A stretch of 64,000 bases of DNA from UKL13-2 sp036394575. GTDB lineage: Bacteria > Pseudomonadota > Gammaproteobacteria > Burkholderiales > Usitatibacteraceae. Position numbers and translations under genes: made by a program. The DNA is taken from contig DASWEY010000022.1 in NCBI GenBank assembly GCA_036394575.1, positions 1 through 64,000 of the forward strand, given 5' to 3'. Positions 8,323 through 19,844 of this stretch are shown in pieces. Below the pieces are notes generated by a model, which was not told the DNA's origin, ran no database searches, and worked only from the letters and a program-made list of their open reading frames with translations. Position 1 is the stretch's first letter. Each line of letters begins with the position of its first letter.

Positions 8323-9414
8323 ATGAAAGTTCACGGCAAAGCACGCAGCAGCATCCGCGCCAGCGAAACGGCGCGCAGCTTTTCGATCATCGACCAGACC
8401 TTGCTGCCGTTCGTGGTCGAAGACCACGAAATCGACACGTTGACGCAGGCCGCCGAGGCGATCCGCAGCATGCGCGTGCGCGGCGCCCCGCTGATCGGCG
8501 TGACCGCGGCCTACGGCATTGCCCTGGCAATGCGCGACGACCCTGCGGACACGGCGCTGGAACATGCCTGCCAGCTGTTGCAGGCGACGCGACCCACGGC
8601 CGTGAATCTTGCCTGGGCGATCGCGCGCATGCGCAGCCTGCTCCAGCCGCTGGCCGCGACGGCACGCGCCGCGGCCGCCTGGCAGGAAGCCGGGCGCATC
8701 GCGGCCGAAGACGTCGCCGCCAATCGCGCCATCGGCGAACATGGCCTGACATTGATTCGCGGGCTGCATCAGCAAAAGCAGCGCCCCATCAATATCCTGA
8801 CCCACTGCAATGCCGGCTGGATCGCCACCGTCGACTGGGGTACCGCCCTCGCACCGATCTATTTGGCGCACGACAGCGGCATCCCGGTGCATGTCTGGGT
8901 GGATGAAACCCGGCCGCGCAATCAGGGCCTGCTGACCGCCTGGGAACTGCGCGAACACGGCGTGCCGCATACCTATATCGTCGATAACGCCGGCGGGCAT
9001 TTCATGCAGCATGGCCAGGTGGACATGGTGCTGGTCGGCGCCGACCGCGTCTCGCGCCGCGGCGATGTCGCCAACAAGATCGGCACTTATCTGAAGGCGC
9101 TGGCGGCGCACGATAACGGCATTCCGTTCTATGCTGCCTTGCCGACCTCGACCATCGACTGGCAATGGCACGGCGACATGGACAAAATTGAAATCGAGGA
9201 GCGCAATGGGGCTGAAATTCGCCATCTTCGCGGGCTCTCGGCGCATGACGGCCTGACGCGCGATTTTCTGTTGCTCGACGAAAACAGCGCTGTCGCCAAC
9301 CCCGCCTTCGATGTCACCCCGGCGCGACTCATCAGCGGCATCATCACCGAACACGGCATCGCCGCCCCGGCGCAGCTGGAATCGCTGCACAAAGAAAAGG
9401 TTATGGTCCCATGA
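8323..9414 (+). CDS. mtnA: Methylthioribose-1-phosphate isomerase
   Basis: A 363-residue aldose-ketose isomerase of the eIF2B-like fold that converts 5-methylthioribose-1-phosphate to 5-methylthioribulose-1-phosphate. The family motifs are visible: RVRGAPLIGVTAAYG near the N-terminus, the catalytic cysteine in ILTHCNAGW, the catalytic aspartate in LVGADRV, and the C-terminal PAFDVTPARLISGIITEHG. Start ATG 8323. The stop overlaps the following aldolase gene (ATGA), so the two are coupled. Substrate would come from an MTA phosphorylase such as mtnP at about 49.8 kb. No mtnK, mtnB, mtnC or mtnD is nearby, which points away from the complete methionine salvage cycle and towards a shunt. Confidence 0.93.
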   Translation: MKVHGKARSSIRASETARSFSIIDQTLLPFVVEDHEIDTLTQAAEAIRSMRVRGAPLIGVTAAYGIALAMRDDPADTALEHACQLLQATRPTAVNLAWAIARMRSLLQPLAATARAAAAWQEAGRIAAEDVAANRAIGEHGLTLIRGLHQQKQRPINILTHCNAGWIATVDWGTALAPIYLAHDSGIPVHVWVDETRPRNQGLLTAWELREHGVPHTYIVDNAGGHFMQHGQVDMVLVGADRVSRRGDVANKIGTYLKALAAHDNGIPFYAALPTSTIDWQWHGDMDKIEIEERNGAEIRHLRGLSAHDGLTRDFLLLDENSAVANPAFDVTPARLISGIITEHGIAAPAQLESLHKEKVMVP

Positions 9415-10091
9415 GTTTTCTCGACGTCAACCATCGCCCGGATCTGGCGCGGCGCCGCGAGGTCATCGCCACCGCGATAAAAATGAACGCGCTCGGCATC
9501 AACCAGGGCAAGTCCGGTAATGTCAGCGTCCGCGTCGACGGCGGCTTCCTGATCACCCCGACCGGCGTTCCGTATGAGGAAACGAAGCCCGAGCAGATCG
9601 TGGCGATGCGCATGGACGGCACATTCGACGGCGATACCCTGCCCTCCTCGGAATGGCGTTTCCATCGCGATATCTATGTCTCGCGCGAGGAAGTGTCCGC
9701 GATCGTGCATACCCATTCCGCCTTCGCCACCACCATCGCCTGCCTGGCGCAGGATATTCCGGCGTTCCACTACATGATCGCGATTGCCGGCGGCAAGGAC
9801 ATTCGCTGCGCCCCCTATGCCACCTTCGGCACCCAGCAGCTGTCCGATCATGCGCTGGCGGCGCTGCAAGGGCGCCACGCCTGCCTGCTGGCGCAACACG
9901 GCATGATCGCCCTGGGACCGTCCCTGCCCAGGGCGCTGGCGATGGCCGTCGAGGTCGAAAGCCTGGCGCGCATGTACTGGCAGACCCTGCAGATCGGCAA
10001 GCCGGCATTGCTAGCGGACAGCGAAATGGCGACGGTGCTGGATAAATTTGAAACCTACGGCCAGCAGGCGCTTAAACCGCCATTAGCGTAA
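9411..10091 (+). CDS. Class II aldolase, probable 5-methylthioribulose-1-P aldolase (DHAP shunt)
   Basis: A 226-residue zinc aldolase of the AraD/FucA family. Visible active-site pieces are GNVSVRVDGGFLITPTG, the catalytic glutamate in PSSEWRFHRDIY, the zinc histidines in VHTHSAF, and the third in LLAQHGMIALG. The family also contains methylthioribulose-1-phosphate dehydratase (MtnB), but the motifs and the mtnA partner fit the Ald2 type described in Rhodospirillum rubrum and pathogenic E. coli. Ald2 splits the ketose phosphate into dihydroxyacetone phosphate and methylthioacetaldehyde. It overlaps mtnA by 4 bases. Aldolase superfamily is firm; the exact reaction is inferred from context. Confidence 0.78.
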   Translation: MSFLDVNHRPDLARRREVIATAIKMNALGINQGKSGNVSVRVDGGFLITPTGVPYEETKPEQIVAMRMDGTFDGDTLPSSEWRFHRDIYVSREEVSAIVHTHSAFATTIACLAQDIPAFHYMIAIAGGKDIRCAPYATFGTQQLSDHALAALQGRHACLLAQHGMIALGPSLPRALAMAVEVESLARMYWQTLQIGKPALLADSEMATVLDKFETYGQQALKPPLA

Positions 10092-10244
10092 TCCGCCGGA
10101 TTCGCGGCAATCCCCATTATGGGATAATGACAGGTTAGTGACAGCAGCAAAATCGATACCAGATTTGCGGTGCCGCTGGGGCGTCATTCCCGCAGCGCGA
10201 TTCCGCAAACACGCTTCCGCCCTCAAGAATTTCGGAGAAACGCC

Positions 10245-12074
<1,830 letters not shown>

Positions 12075-12102
12075 GTGCATGCGTGTCGGCAGCAGCCGCA
12101 AT

Positions 12103-12131
12103 AAAAAACGGGAGCCGCGGCTCCCGTTTTT
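12103..12131 (+). terminator. Rho-independent terminator after pckG
   Basis: A GC-rich stem, ACGGGAGCC paired with GGCTCCCGT, preceded by A6 and followed by T5, so it can act in both directions. It lies about 30 bases after the pckG stop and about 17 bases beyond the 3' end of the convergent DUF3617 gene. Confidence 0.9.
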
Positions 12132-12147
12132 CATTGGCATGTACGGT

Positions 12148-12585
12148 TTATTTTTTATCGCAGGTATCCGCGATCTTTTTGCCGTCGATATGCATTTTCA
12201 TGGTGCCCTGCGCCGTCTTCATCGTGTTGTCCATGGTGTAGGCGTCCTTGCCGTTGTGGGTAATGGTGCCTTCGCCGGTAGTGCCGTCGACGCACTTCAT
12301 TTTCCAGGACACCTTGTTGCCATCGACCTTCATATCGGTCTGCTCACATTTCTGGTCGCGCGGGCTCTTTTCGCGGTCAGTCCATTTGCGCTCGCCCGGC
12401 TTCACGCAATGCGTCGTAGTGCGCCCGCCGCCCATCATCGCCGCCATCTCGGGGGGCATGCCAGGCATCTCCATTTTCATTTTCATTTCCCACAATCCTG
12501 CCGGCATCTCTTTGTTGTCGGCTTGCGCGACCAAGGGCGGCAACGCGGTTGCGGCAAGGGCAAATAGCAAAACGGTGGCTTTCAT
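12148..12585 (-). CDS. DUF3617 family exported protein
   Basis: A 145-residue secreted protein. A signal peptide of about 22 residues ends in VAQA. It is followed by the DUF3617 pattern: GLWEMKMKMEMPGMP, a cysteine in THCVKPGE, a second pair near DQKCEQTD and MKCVD, a G-T-I-T-H segment and a C-terminal cysteine. It is Met-rich near the N-terminus (KMKMEMPGMPPEMAAMM). The function of the family is unknown; location is expected to be periplasmic. Start ATG 12585 is chosen because GGGAGGAAA lies 5-6 bases upstream and it begins the signal peptide. It is convergent with pckG and divergent from the Mn riboswitch/terC unit. Confidence 0.85.
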   Translation of the reverse strand: MKATVLLFALAATALPPLVAQADNKEMPAGLWEMKMKMEMPGMPPEMAAMMGGGRTTTHCVKPGERKWTDREKSPRDQKCEQTDMKVDGNKVSWKMKCVDGTTGEGTITHNGKDAYTMDNTMKTAQGTMKMHIDGKKIADTCDKK

Positions 12586-12730
12586 GGATTTCCTCCCTTT
12601 GTGATGGTGAACCATCGTAACGCCGGCGGTGGAAAAACGTAAACCCCGCAATCGGGTGAAGCCCGGCCTGCAGCGCTGACCCATTCGCGGACCCGTTTTG
12701 CAGGCACGTGGTAATATGCCTCACCACTCC

Positions 12731-12841
12731 AAGGGGAGTAGCTTTAACTGCGACAGTCGTCATCACGGGTTCGCCCCGGCGTCGCAGGCGCAAGATCCAT
12801 ATGCGTTAGCGAGACCTTGACCCGCAGGTAAAGGTCCCCTT
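12731..12841 (+). promoter_or_regulatory. yybP-ykoY (Mn2+) riboswitch
   Basis: The conserved pieces of the yybP-ykoY aptamer are present in order: AAGGGGAGTAGC at the 5' side, the internal GCGAGACCTTGACC, and the closing GGTAAAGGTCCCCTT whose end pairs with the first AAGGGGA to form P1. Family knowledge: it binds Mn2+ and turns on manganese exporters and TerC/MntP-type genes. It stands directly before a TerC-family gene and is followed by a terminator-like hairpin at 12865-12892. Confidence 0.9.
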
Positions 12842-12864
12842 GTGCTCCCACCATGACCACAAAC

Positions 12865-12892
12865 GCCTTCACCTCCGGGATGAGGGCTTTTT
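12865..12892 (+). terminator. Expression-platform terminator of the Mn riboswitch
   Basis: GCCTTCA pairs with TGAGGGC (one G-T wobble) around a 9-base loop and is followed by five T residues. It lies 24 bases after the riboswitch P1 stem and 17 bases before the terC start. I infer that Mn2+ binding prevents or bypasses this hairpin; no explicit antiterminator was traced. Confidence 0.65.
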
Positions 12893-12909
12893 AACCATGG
12901 GAGATGCCA

Positions 12910-13800
12910 ATGGAGTTCTTTTCATCGCAATTTTTTTCCGCGTTGTTTGCCATCGTCGTCATCGATCTGGTGCTGGCCGGCGACAATGCGATCGTCATCG
13001 GTCTGGCTGCGCGCAGCCTGCCTCCGCATTTGCAGAAAAAAGCGGTGTTCTGGGGCGCCATCGGCGCCGTGGTGGTGCGTGCCATACTTACCGCCGGCGT
13101 GGTGTGGCTGCTCAAGATTCCGGGCTTCCTGCTGGTCGGCGGTCTGGCCCTGATCTGGATCGCCTGGCAGCTGGTGTCGGATCGCGGCGACGACGGCCAT
13201 GCCGATATCGGCGCCGCCGTCACCCTTCGTCAGGCTCTGCAGACCATCATCATCGCCGACACCGTGATGGGCGTGGACAATGTGCTGGCGGTCGCCGGCG
13301 CGGCGCACGGCAGCTTTCTGCTGGTGGTGATCGGTCTGTTGATCAGCATCCCGATCGTGATGCTGGGCAGCACCCTGATCCTGAAGGCGGTGGAGCGCTT
13401 CCCGGTCATCATCGTGTTCGGCGCCGCCGTACTGGGCTGGACGGCAGGCAAGATGATCAGTGCCGAACCGATGCTGGCGACTTTCTTCGCCGAGCATCAT
13501 GGCTGGCGGCTGGCGCTGTATGCGTTCTGCATCGGCATCATCGTCGTGCTTCCTCTGCTGCACAGATTGCGCGGCTGGCTATCGGCCCAATGGGTGTCGC
13601 TCGGTTTCCTGATGCTGTGGCTGGCGGTATTCGACCATCTTGAGGAGTACACCAGCCGCAAATACTTCCCGGCGGGCGATGCACCGATTGCGCTCGACCT
13701 GATCGACCTGGCGATGTGGCTGGGCTGGATTCCCATTGTCATCGTGCTGAACGGCGCGCTGGCAGCGCCGTCGACCAAAGCCGCCAAACGCCCGTCCTGA
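12910..13800 (+). CDS. TerC-family membrane protein, probable Mn2+ exporter
   Basis: A 296-residue integral membrane protein with about nine hydrophobic segments and TerC hallmarks: IDLVLAGDNAIVIGLA in the first helix pair and IADTVMGVDNVLAVAG in the middle; the acidic residues in these helices are thought to bind metal. ATG 12910 is preferred over 12904, because GGGAG is 6 bases before the former and directly abuts the latter. The upstream yybP-ykoY riboswitch strongly suggests a role in manganese efflux or metal loading, as shown for Alx and other TerC proteins. It ends at a strong bidirectional terminator. Family is sure; substrate is inferred from the riboswitch. Confidence 0.9.
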   Translation: MEFFSSQFFSALFAIVVIDLVLAGDNAIVIGLAARSLPPHLQKKAVFWGAIGAVVVRAILTAGVVWLLKIPGFLLVGGLALIWIAWQLVSDRGDDGHADIGAAVTLRQALQTIIIADTVMGVDNVLAVAGAAHGSFLLVVIGLLISIPIVMLGSTLILKAVERFPVIIVFGAAVLGWTAGKMISAEPMLATFFAEHHGWRLALYAFCIGIIVVLPLLHRLRGWLSAQWVSLGFLMLWLAVFDHLEEYTSRKYFPAGDAPIALDLIDLAMWLGWIPIVIVLNGALAAPSTKAAKRPS

Positions 13801-13805
13801 AAATG

Positions 13806-13843
13806 AAACGCCGCCGTCCGGTCCCGGACGGCGGCGTTTATTT
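13806..13843 (+). terminator. Bidirectional terminator between terC and ilvA
   Basis: A long perfect stem, AAACGCCGCCGTCCGG with CGGACGGCGGCGTTT (a few bases of loop), ending in TTTATTT on the plus strand and AAAT on the other side. It separates the convergent terC-type and ilvA genes. Confidence 0.9.
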
Positions 13844-13856
13844 GCAGCGCTTGCGA

Positions 13857-15068
13857 TCAGGCGTCGTTGTGATGCACGCGCGCCTTGAAGCCGACCTCGC
13901 TGAGCTTTTGCACGATTTCCTCGACGTGCGCGTAATTGCGCGTCTTCAGCACGAACTCCACTTCGGCAGTCTGCACCGGCAGATTGGTGAAGGCACGCTG
14001 ATGATGCACCTCCTCGATATTGGCATTGGCATCCGCGATCACGCTGGTGATGCGCGCCAGCGCGCCGGGCAGATCGCGCAGCTCAACCTTGACGCGCGCC
14101 AGACGGCCGGAACGCACCATGCCGCGCTGGATGATTTCGGCCAGCATCAGGGGGTCGATATTTCCGCCGCTCAACACCAGGCCGACATGCCTGCCGGCGA
14201 AGCGCTCGCGGTGCCGCATCAGCGCCGCCAGCGACACCGCGCCGGCGCCCTCGACCACGGTCTTTTCGATTTCCAGCAGCATCACGATCGCTTCCTCGAT
14301 ATCGCCCTCGTCCACCAGCACGATGTCCGACACCAGCTGTTCGACGACGGCCCGGGTCAGCTTGCCGGGTTCGCGCACGGCAATGCCCTCGGCAATCGTG
14401 GATGGCCCGAACGTGGCCGTGGTGCCCTTGATGGCCGCATACATGGACGGGAAGCGCGCGGTTTCCACGCCGACGATATCGATGCCCGGCTTGATCGCCT
14501 TCGCCGCCGTGGCCATGCCGCTGATCAGGCCGCCGCCGCCGACGGCAATGCACAGCGTGTCCAGTTGCGGCTGTGCGGCCAGCATTTCCAGGGCGATGGT
14601 GCCCTGGCCGGCGATGACGGTTTCATCGTCGTAGGGATGCACAAAACTGAGCCCGCGTCTTGCGGCCAGCTCAAAGGCATGCACCTTGGCTTCGTCGAAA
14701 TTCTCGCCGAACAGCACCACCTCGGCGCCGTGGCGCTGGGTCATGTCCACCTTCACATTGGGGGTGAAGCGCGGCATCACGATCACGCTGGGGATACCCA
14801 GACGGCTGGCGTGATGCGCCACCCCCTGGGCATGATTGCCGGCGCTGGCGGCGATCACGCCGTTTTTCTTCTGCGCATCGCTCAGGGACTGCAACTTGTT
14901 GAGTGCGCCGCGCTCCTTGAAACTGGCGGTGAACTGGTGGTTCTCGAACTTCAGGTAGATCTGCGCCCCGGTAATTTCCGACAGGGTGCGCGAGTGCAGG
15001 CAGGGCGTATCGACGATATGGCCGCTGAGGACCCTTGCAGCGGCATTGATGTCGGCGAGGCTGATCAT
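13857..15068 (-). CDS. ilvA: Threonine ammonia-lyase (threonine deaminase)
   Basis: A 403-residue PLP enzyme converting threonine to 2-oxobutyrate and ammonia. PLP lysine is K51 (TASFKERGALNKL), the phosphate-binding glycine loop is VGGGGLISG at about 176-184, and SGGNIDP follows. The C-terminal 75-80 residues form one ACT-type domain (VKVELRDLPGALARITSVIADANANIEEV). The length and single ACT domain fit the short form, often catabolic or a serine/threonine dehydratase, rather than the approximately 500-residue biosynthetic enzyme with two ACT-like domains. It lies next to dadA on the same strand, so amino-acid degradation is a likely role. Confidence 0.9.
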   Translation of the reverse strand: MISLADINAAARVLSGHIVDTPCLHSRTLSEITGAQIYLKFENHQFTASFKERGALNKLQSLSDAQKKNGVIAASAGNHAQGVAHHASRLGIPSVIVMPRFTPNVKVDMTQRHGAEVVLFGENFDEAKVHAFELAARRGLSFVHPYDDETVIAGQGTIALEMLAAQPQLDTLCIAVGGGGLISGMATAAKAIKPGIDIVGVETARFPSMYAAIKGTTATFGPSTIAEGIAVREPGKLTRAVVEQLVSDIVLVDEGDIEEAIVMLLEIEKTVVEGAGAVSLAALMRHRERFAGRHVGLVLSGGNIDPLMLAEIIQRGMVRSGRLARVKVELRDLPGALARITSVIADANANIEEVHHQRAFTNLPVQTAEVEFVLKTRNYAHVEEIVQKLSEVGFKARVHHNDA

Positions 15069-15175
15069 GAGCTTGGCTTTTTATGGTGAAGGCGAGTCCT
15101 GCCGGTCGCGGCAGCGGCCGGCAGGGTGGCGCAAAGGAGGACTGCTCTCAAACTGCGCTTATTCTGCTTATTCTC

Positions 15176-16480
15176 TCACGCAGTGACCGGCTTGCTGATA
15201 TTCACCGCGGGTGCGCGCCCCTCCACATTCAGGAACTTGAAATCGACTTCCGGCACGCGGCCCGAGACGATATCCGCCAGCGCCTTGCCGGAACCGCAGC
15301 CTTCCGTCCAGCCCAGGGTGCCGTGGCCGGTGTTCAGGAATAGATTGGCATACTTGGCGCGGCCGATCGCCGGGCGGTTCGAGGGCGTGGCCGGGCGCAG
15401 GCCGGTCCAGTAGACCGGGTTGGCATAATCGGCCGCATGCGGGAACAACTCGCGGGTGCGGCGCACCAGGGCCTCGCAGCGCACCAGATTGAGATCGGTG
15501 CTGTAGCCGGTCAGCTCGGCGGTGCCAGCCACGCGCAGGCGATTGCCCAGCCGCGAGAACACGATCTTGTGGCCGTCGTCGGTCAGGCTGACGTTGGGCG
15601 CGCCTTCGAAGCCTGCGGTCGACAGGGTCGCCGAATAACCCTTGGCCGGGTACACCGGCACCGAGACGCCGATGGTCTTCAGCAGCAGCGGACTATAGGC
15701 GCCCATCGCCATGACGAAGGAATCGCCGCCAATGGCTTCATGGCCGGCACCGTTTTCTGCGCGCACCAGCACACTGGCGATTTTGTCGCCCTCGGTGCGA
15801 ATCGCATCGATGGTCGTCGAGTAGCGGAACTTCACGCCGGCAGCCTCGCACAGCCTGGCCAGGTTCTGCGTGAATTTATGCGCGTCGCCGGATTCGTCGG
15901 CATCGGTAAAGGTCGCGCCGACAATCTTGTCGCGCGTCAGCTTGAGGGCAGGTTCGATCTCGACGGCGCGATCAACGCTGACCACCTGGCGATCGCAGCC
16001 GAAGTCGCGCATGATCTTGGCGGCCGGGATGGCCGCTTCCCATTCCTTGGGGTCCGTGTAGAAATGCAGTATCCCCTTGGTGAGGTGATCGTATTCGATC
16101 CCGGTTTCGCGGCGCAGTTCCTGCAGGCAATCGCGGCTGTAGGTGCCGAGATTGAGGATCTGCACGATATTGAATTTGGTGCGCGAGGGCAGGCATTCGA
16201 GCAGGAATTGCAGACCCCAGGCCCATTGCGCGGGATCGGCGCGCAGGCGAAACAGCAAGGGCGCATCTTCCTTGGCCAGCCACTTCAGCACCTTCAGCGG
16301 CGCGCCGGGATTGGCCCAGGGTTCGGCGTGCGAAACGGAAATCTGCCCGCCATTGGCGAAGCTGGTTTCCAGGCCGGCGCCCGGCTGACGATCGATGACG
16401 GTGACTTCATGGCCCTGTTTGGCCAGGTACCATGCCGAGCAGGTCCCGAGTATGCCTGCACCCAAAACGACGACTTTCAT
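15176..16480 (-). CDS. dadA: DadA-type FAD amino-acid dehydrogenase under a glycine riboswitch
   Basis: A 434-residue flavoprotein of the D-amino acid dehydrogenase small-subunit family (DAO superfamily), which oxidises D-amino acids such as D-alanine to keto acids and passes electrons to the respiratory chain. The N-terminal FAD-binding GAGILGTCSAWYLAKQG motif and the C-terminal TGLRPATPSNRPAIG and LFLNTGHGTLGWTEGCGSG motifs are present. ATG 16480 opens the Rossmann motif, so longer in-frame starts were rejected. A tandem glycine riboswitch with terminator lies directly upstream. That makes glycine, or an amino acid in balance with it, the likely inducer or substrate. Confidence 0.9.
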   Translation of the reverse strand: MKVVVLGAGILGTCSAWYLAKQGHEVTVIDRQPGAGLETSFANGGQISVSHAEPWANPGAPLKVLKWLAKEDAPLLFRLRADPAQWAWGLQFLLECLPSRTKFNIVQILNLGTYSRDCLQELRRETGIEYDHLTKGILHFYTDPKEWEAAIPAAKIMRDFGCDRQVVSVDRAVEIEPALKLTRDKIVGATFTDADESGDAHKFTQNLARLCEAAGVKFRYSTTIDAIRTEGDKIASVLVRAENGAGHEAIGGDSFVMAMGAYSPLLLKTIGVSVPVYPAKGYSATLSTAGFEGAPNVSLTDDGHKIVFSRLGNRLRVAGTAELTGYSTDLNLVRCEALVRRTRELFPHAADYANPVYWTGLRPATPSNRPAIGRAKYANLFLNTGHGTLGWTEGCGSGKALADIVSGRVPEVDFKFLNVEGRAPAVNISKPVTA

Positions 16481-16508
16481 GCTTTTGCTCCTTGTATGAG
16501 CGCCAATG

Positions 16509-16543
16509 AAAAAAGGGGGAGTGATCTCGTGGATCACTCCCCC
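16509..16543 (-). terminator. Intrinsic terminator of the glycine riboswitch
   Basis: On the minus strand GGGGGAGTGATC pairs with GATCACTCCCCC around a short loop and is followed by TTTTTT. It sits between the second glycine aptamer and the dadA start (29 bases before the ATG), so it is the expected expression platform. Confidence 0.9.
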
Positions 16544-16544
16544 A

Positions 16545-16715
16545 TCCGTTCGCTTTACCTGAGAGTTTACGGAGACGATGCTCCGGGTGCCCCTTCGGTG
16601 GATGGCCTCACTGTGCCACCTCTCTCCAGAAATATGTTGCGACCAGTCCTCGTTGCCTGAGCGATTCGCGGGGTGCTTGCGCCTTCGGCGGCCACACAAG
16701 GTGGCACTCTCCTGA
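16545..16715 (-). promoter_or_regulatory. Tandem glycine riboswitch
   Basis: Read on the minus strand, two consecutive gcvT-type aptamers are visible. The first has GGAGAG, GCCGAAGG, CTCAGGCAA and GGACTG. The second has TGGAGAGAGG, ACCGAAGGGG and CTCTCAGGTAAA. These are the conserved elements of the glycine riboswitch. Tandem glycine riboswitches usually turn genes on at high glycine. Here the regulated gene is dadA, not the glycine cleavage system. Confidence 0.93.
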
Positions 16716-16779
16716 TCAACGCGCGGAGTGTACGGGAATTACGCTAGTATTGTCAAAATTCCAGAAGGGCCGAACCATC

Positions 16780-17649
16780 ATGTCAACACTGCCCCACTCT
16801 CCCGTCCTTTCCCAGTTTGCGCAAAGCGCCTGCCTGTTCGACCCGGCCGACAGCCTGCTGCCGTTCACGGTGGACGGGGTGCTCGCCGGCTGGATGAAGC
16901 GCTCCTTCGCCGATCATCTGGGCGACTGGCCGGAACATTTTGCGATTCGCCCGCGTGGCGTCGGCATGCTGGGGCATTTCGCCTCGCCCGAGCATCGCAG
17001 CGCGGCGCTGGCTGAGGTCGTGGAAGCACTGGCCGCACAGGGCGCCATCCATGGCTGGCGCGGCGAACTGGTCACCGTGGCGGAATCGTTCTACGCGCCG
17101 CCCGTGTTTCATATCGAGCGCGCCGCCTCGCGCTACTTCGGCCTGACCATGTACGCCGCACACCTCAACGGCCTGACCGAACGCAATGGCGAGCTGCAGA
17201 TGTGGATCGCGAAACGCGCCGACAGCAAGACCATCGATCCGGGCAAGCTGGACAATCTGACCGCCGGACGCATCGCCCGCGGCTTTTCGCCCTGGCAGAC
17301 CCTGATCAAGGAAACCGGCGAAGAGGCCGGTGTGCCCGATGCACTGGCGCAGCGGGCCAAATGTAGCGGCGCGGTGCGCTGCAAATACCTGGTCGACGAG
17401 GGACTGCATCACGAGGTGATGTTCGTGCACGATCTGCTGCTGCCGGCGGATTTCACGCCGCAGAACCGGGACGGGGAAGTCGCCGCTTTCCACTGCCATT
17501 CCATGGCCGAGATCATGCGCATGCTCGAAACCCCGGCGCAGTTCACCACCGACGCGGCACTGGTGATCATCGACTGCCTGATTCGCCTTGGCTACATCGG
17601 CTCCGACCGCGACGATTATCTGGAGCTGATCCACGCCATGCGGCCGTGA
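16780..17649 (+). CDS. DUF4743/Nudix hydrolase (thiamine pyrophosphokinase-related)
   Basis: A 289-residue cytosolic protein. The N-terminal about 120 residues match DUF4743 (GVLAGWMKRSFADHL, FAIRPRGVGMLGHF). The C-terminal half is a Nudix domain with a KETGEEAGV core inside AGRIARGFSPWQTLIKETGEEAGV-like context; the first glutamate of the canonical Nudix box is not obvious. Members resemble the Nudix half of fungal Tnr3, which acts on damaged thiamine diphosphate. The substrate here is not proven. ATG 16780 follows AGAAGGG at about 10 bases. It is transcribed away from the glycine riboswitch and ends 32 bases before repeat copy C. Confidence 0.8.
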   Translation: MSTLPHSPVLSQFAQSACLFDPADSLLPFTVDGVLAGWMKRSFADHLGDWPEHFAIRPRGVGMLGHFASPEHRSAALAEVVEALAAQGAIHGWRGELVTVAESFYAPPVFHIERAASRYFGLTMYAAHLNGLTERNGELQMWIAKRADSKTIDPGKLDNLTAGRIARGFSPWQTLIKETGEEAGVPDALAQRAKCSGAVRCKYLVDEGLHHEVMFVHDLLLPADFTPQNRDGEVAAFHCHSMAEIMRMLETPAQFTTDAALVIIDCLIRLGYIGSDRDDYLELIHAMRP

Positions 17650-17681
17650 GTACCGCCCGGGCTGCCGTTGATTTTTTAGCG

Positions 17682-17747
17682 CAGATCAAGCACTGGCGCG
17701 GTGTTTGAGACATTTTTGCTCCAAAAGGCGCACCAACGCTAGAGTTT
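17682..17747 (+). repeat. 66-nt palindromic element, copy C
   Basis: A copy with GCACTGGCGCGGTG and CGCACCAACGCTAGAG arms around ACATTTTTGCTCC. It lies between the convergent Nudix and aacS genes, 33 bases from the former stop and 18 bases beyond the latter, so it falls in the 3' region of both. In the uppS-type frame it has a TAG at codon 3. Confidence 0.85.
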
Positions 17748-17765
17748 GAAATTCTTGTCGCCAGG

Positions 17766-19766
<2,001 letters not shown>

Positions 19767-19844
19767 GAAACACCCCCGGACGCAGCCACGCCGCCGGACA
19801 GTCGGCACAGAATTTCAGCGGTCATCACCAGCCACCCGGTCTGA

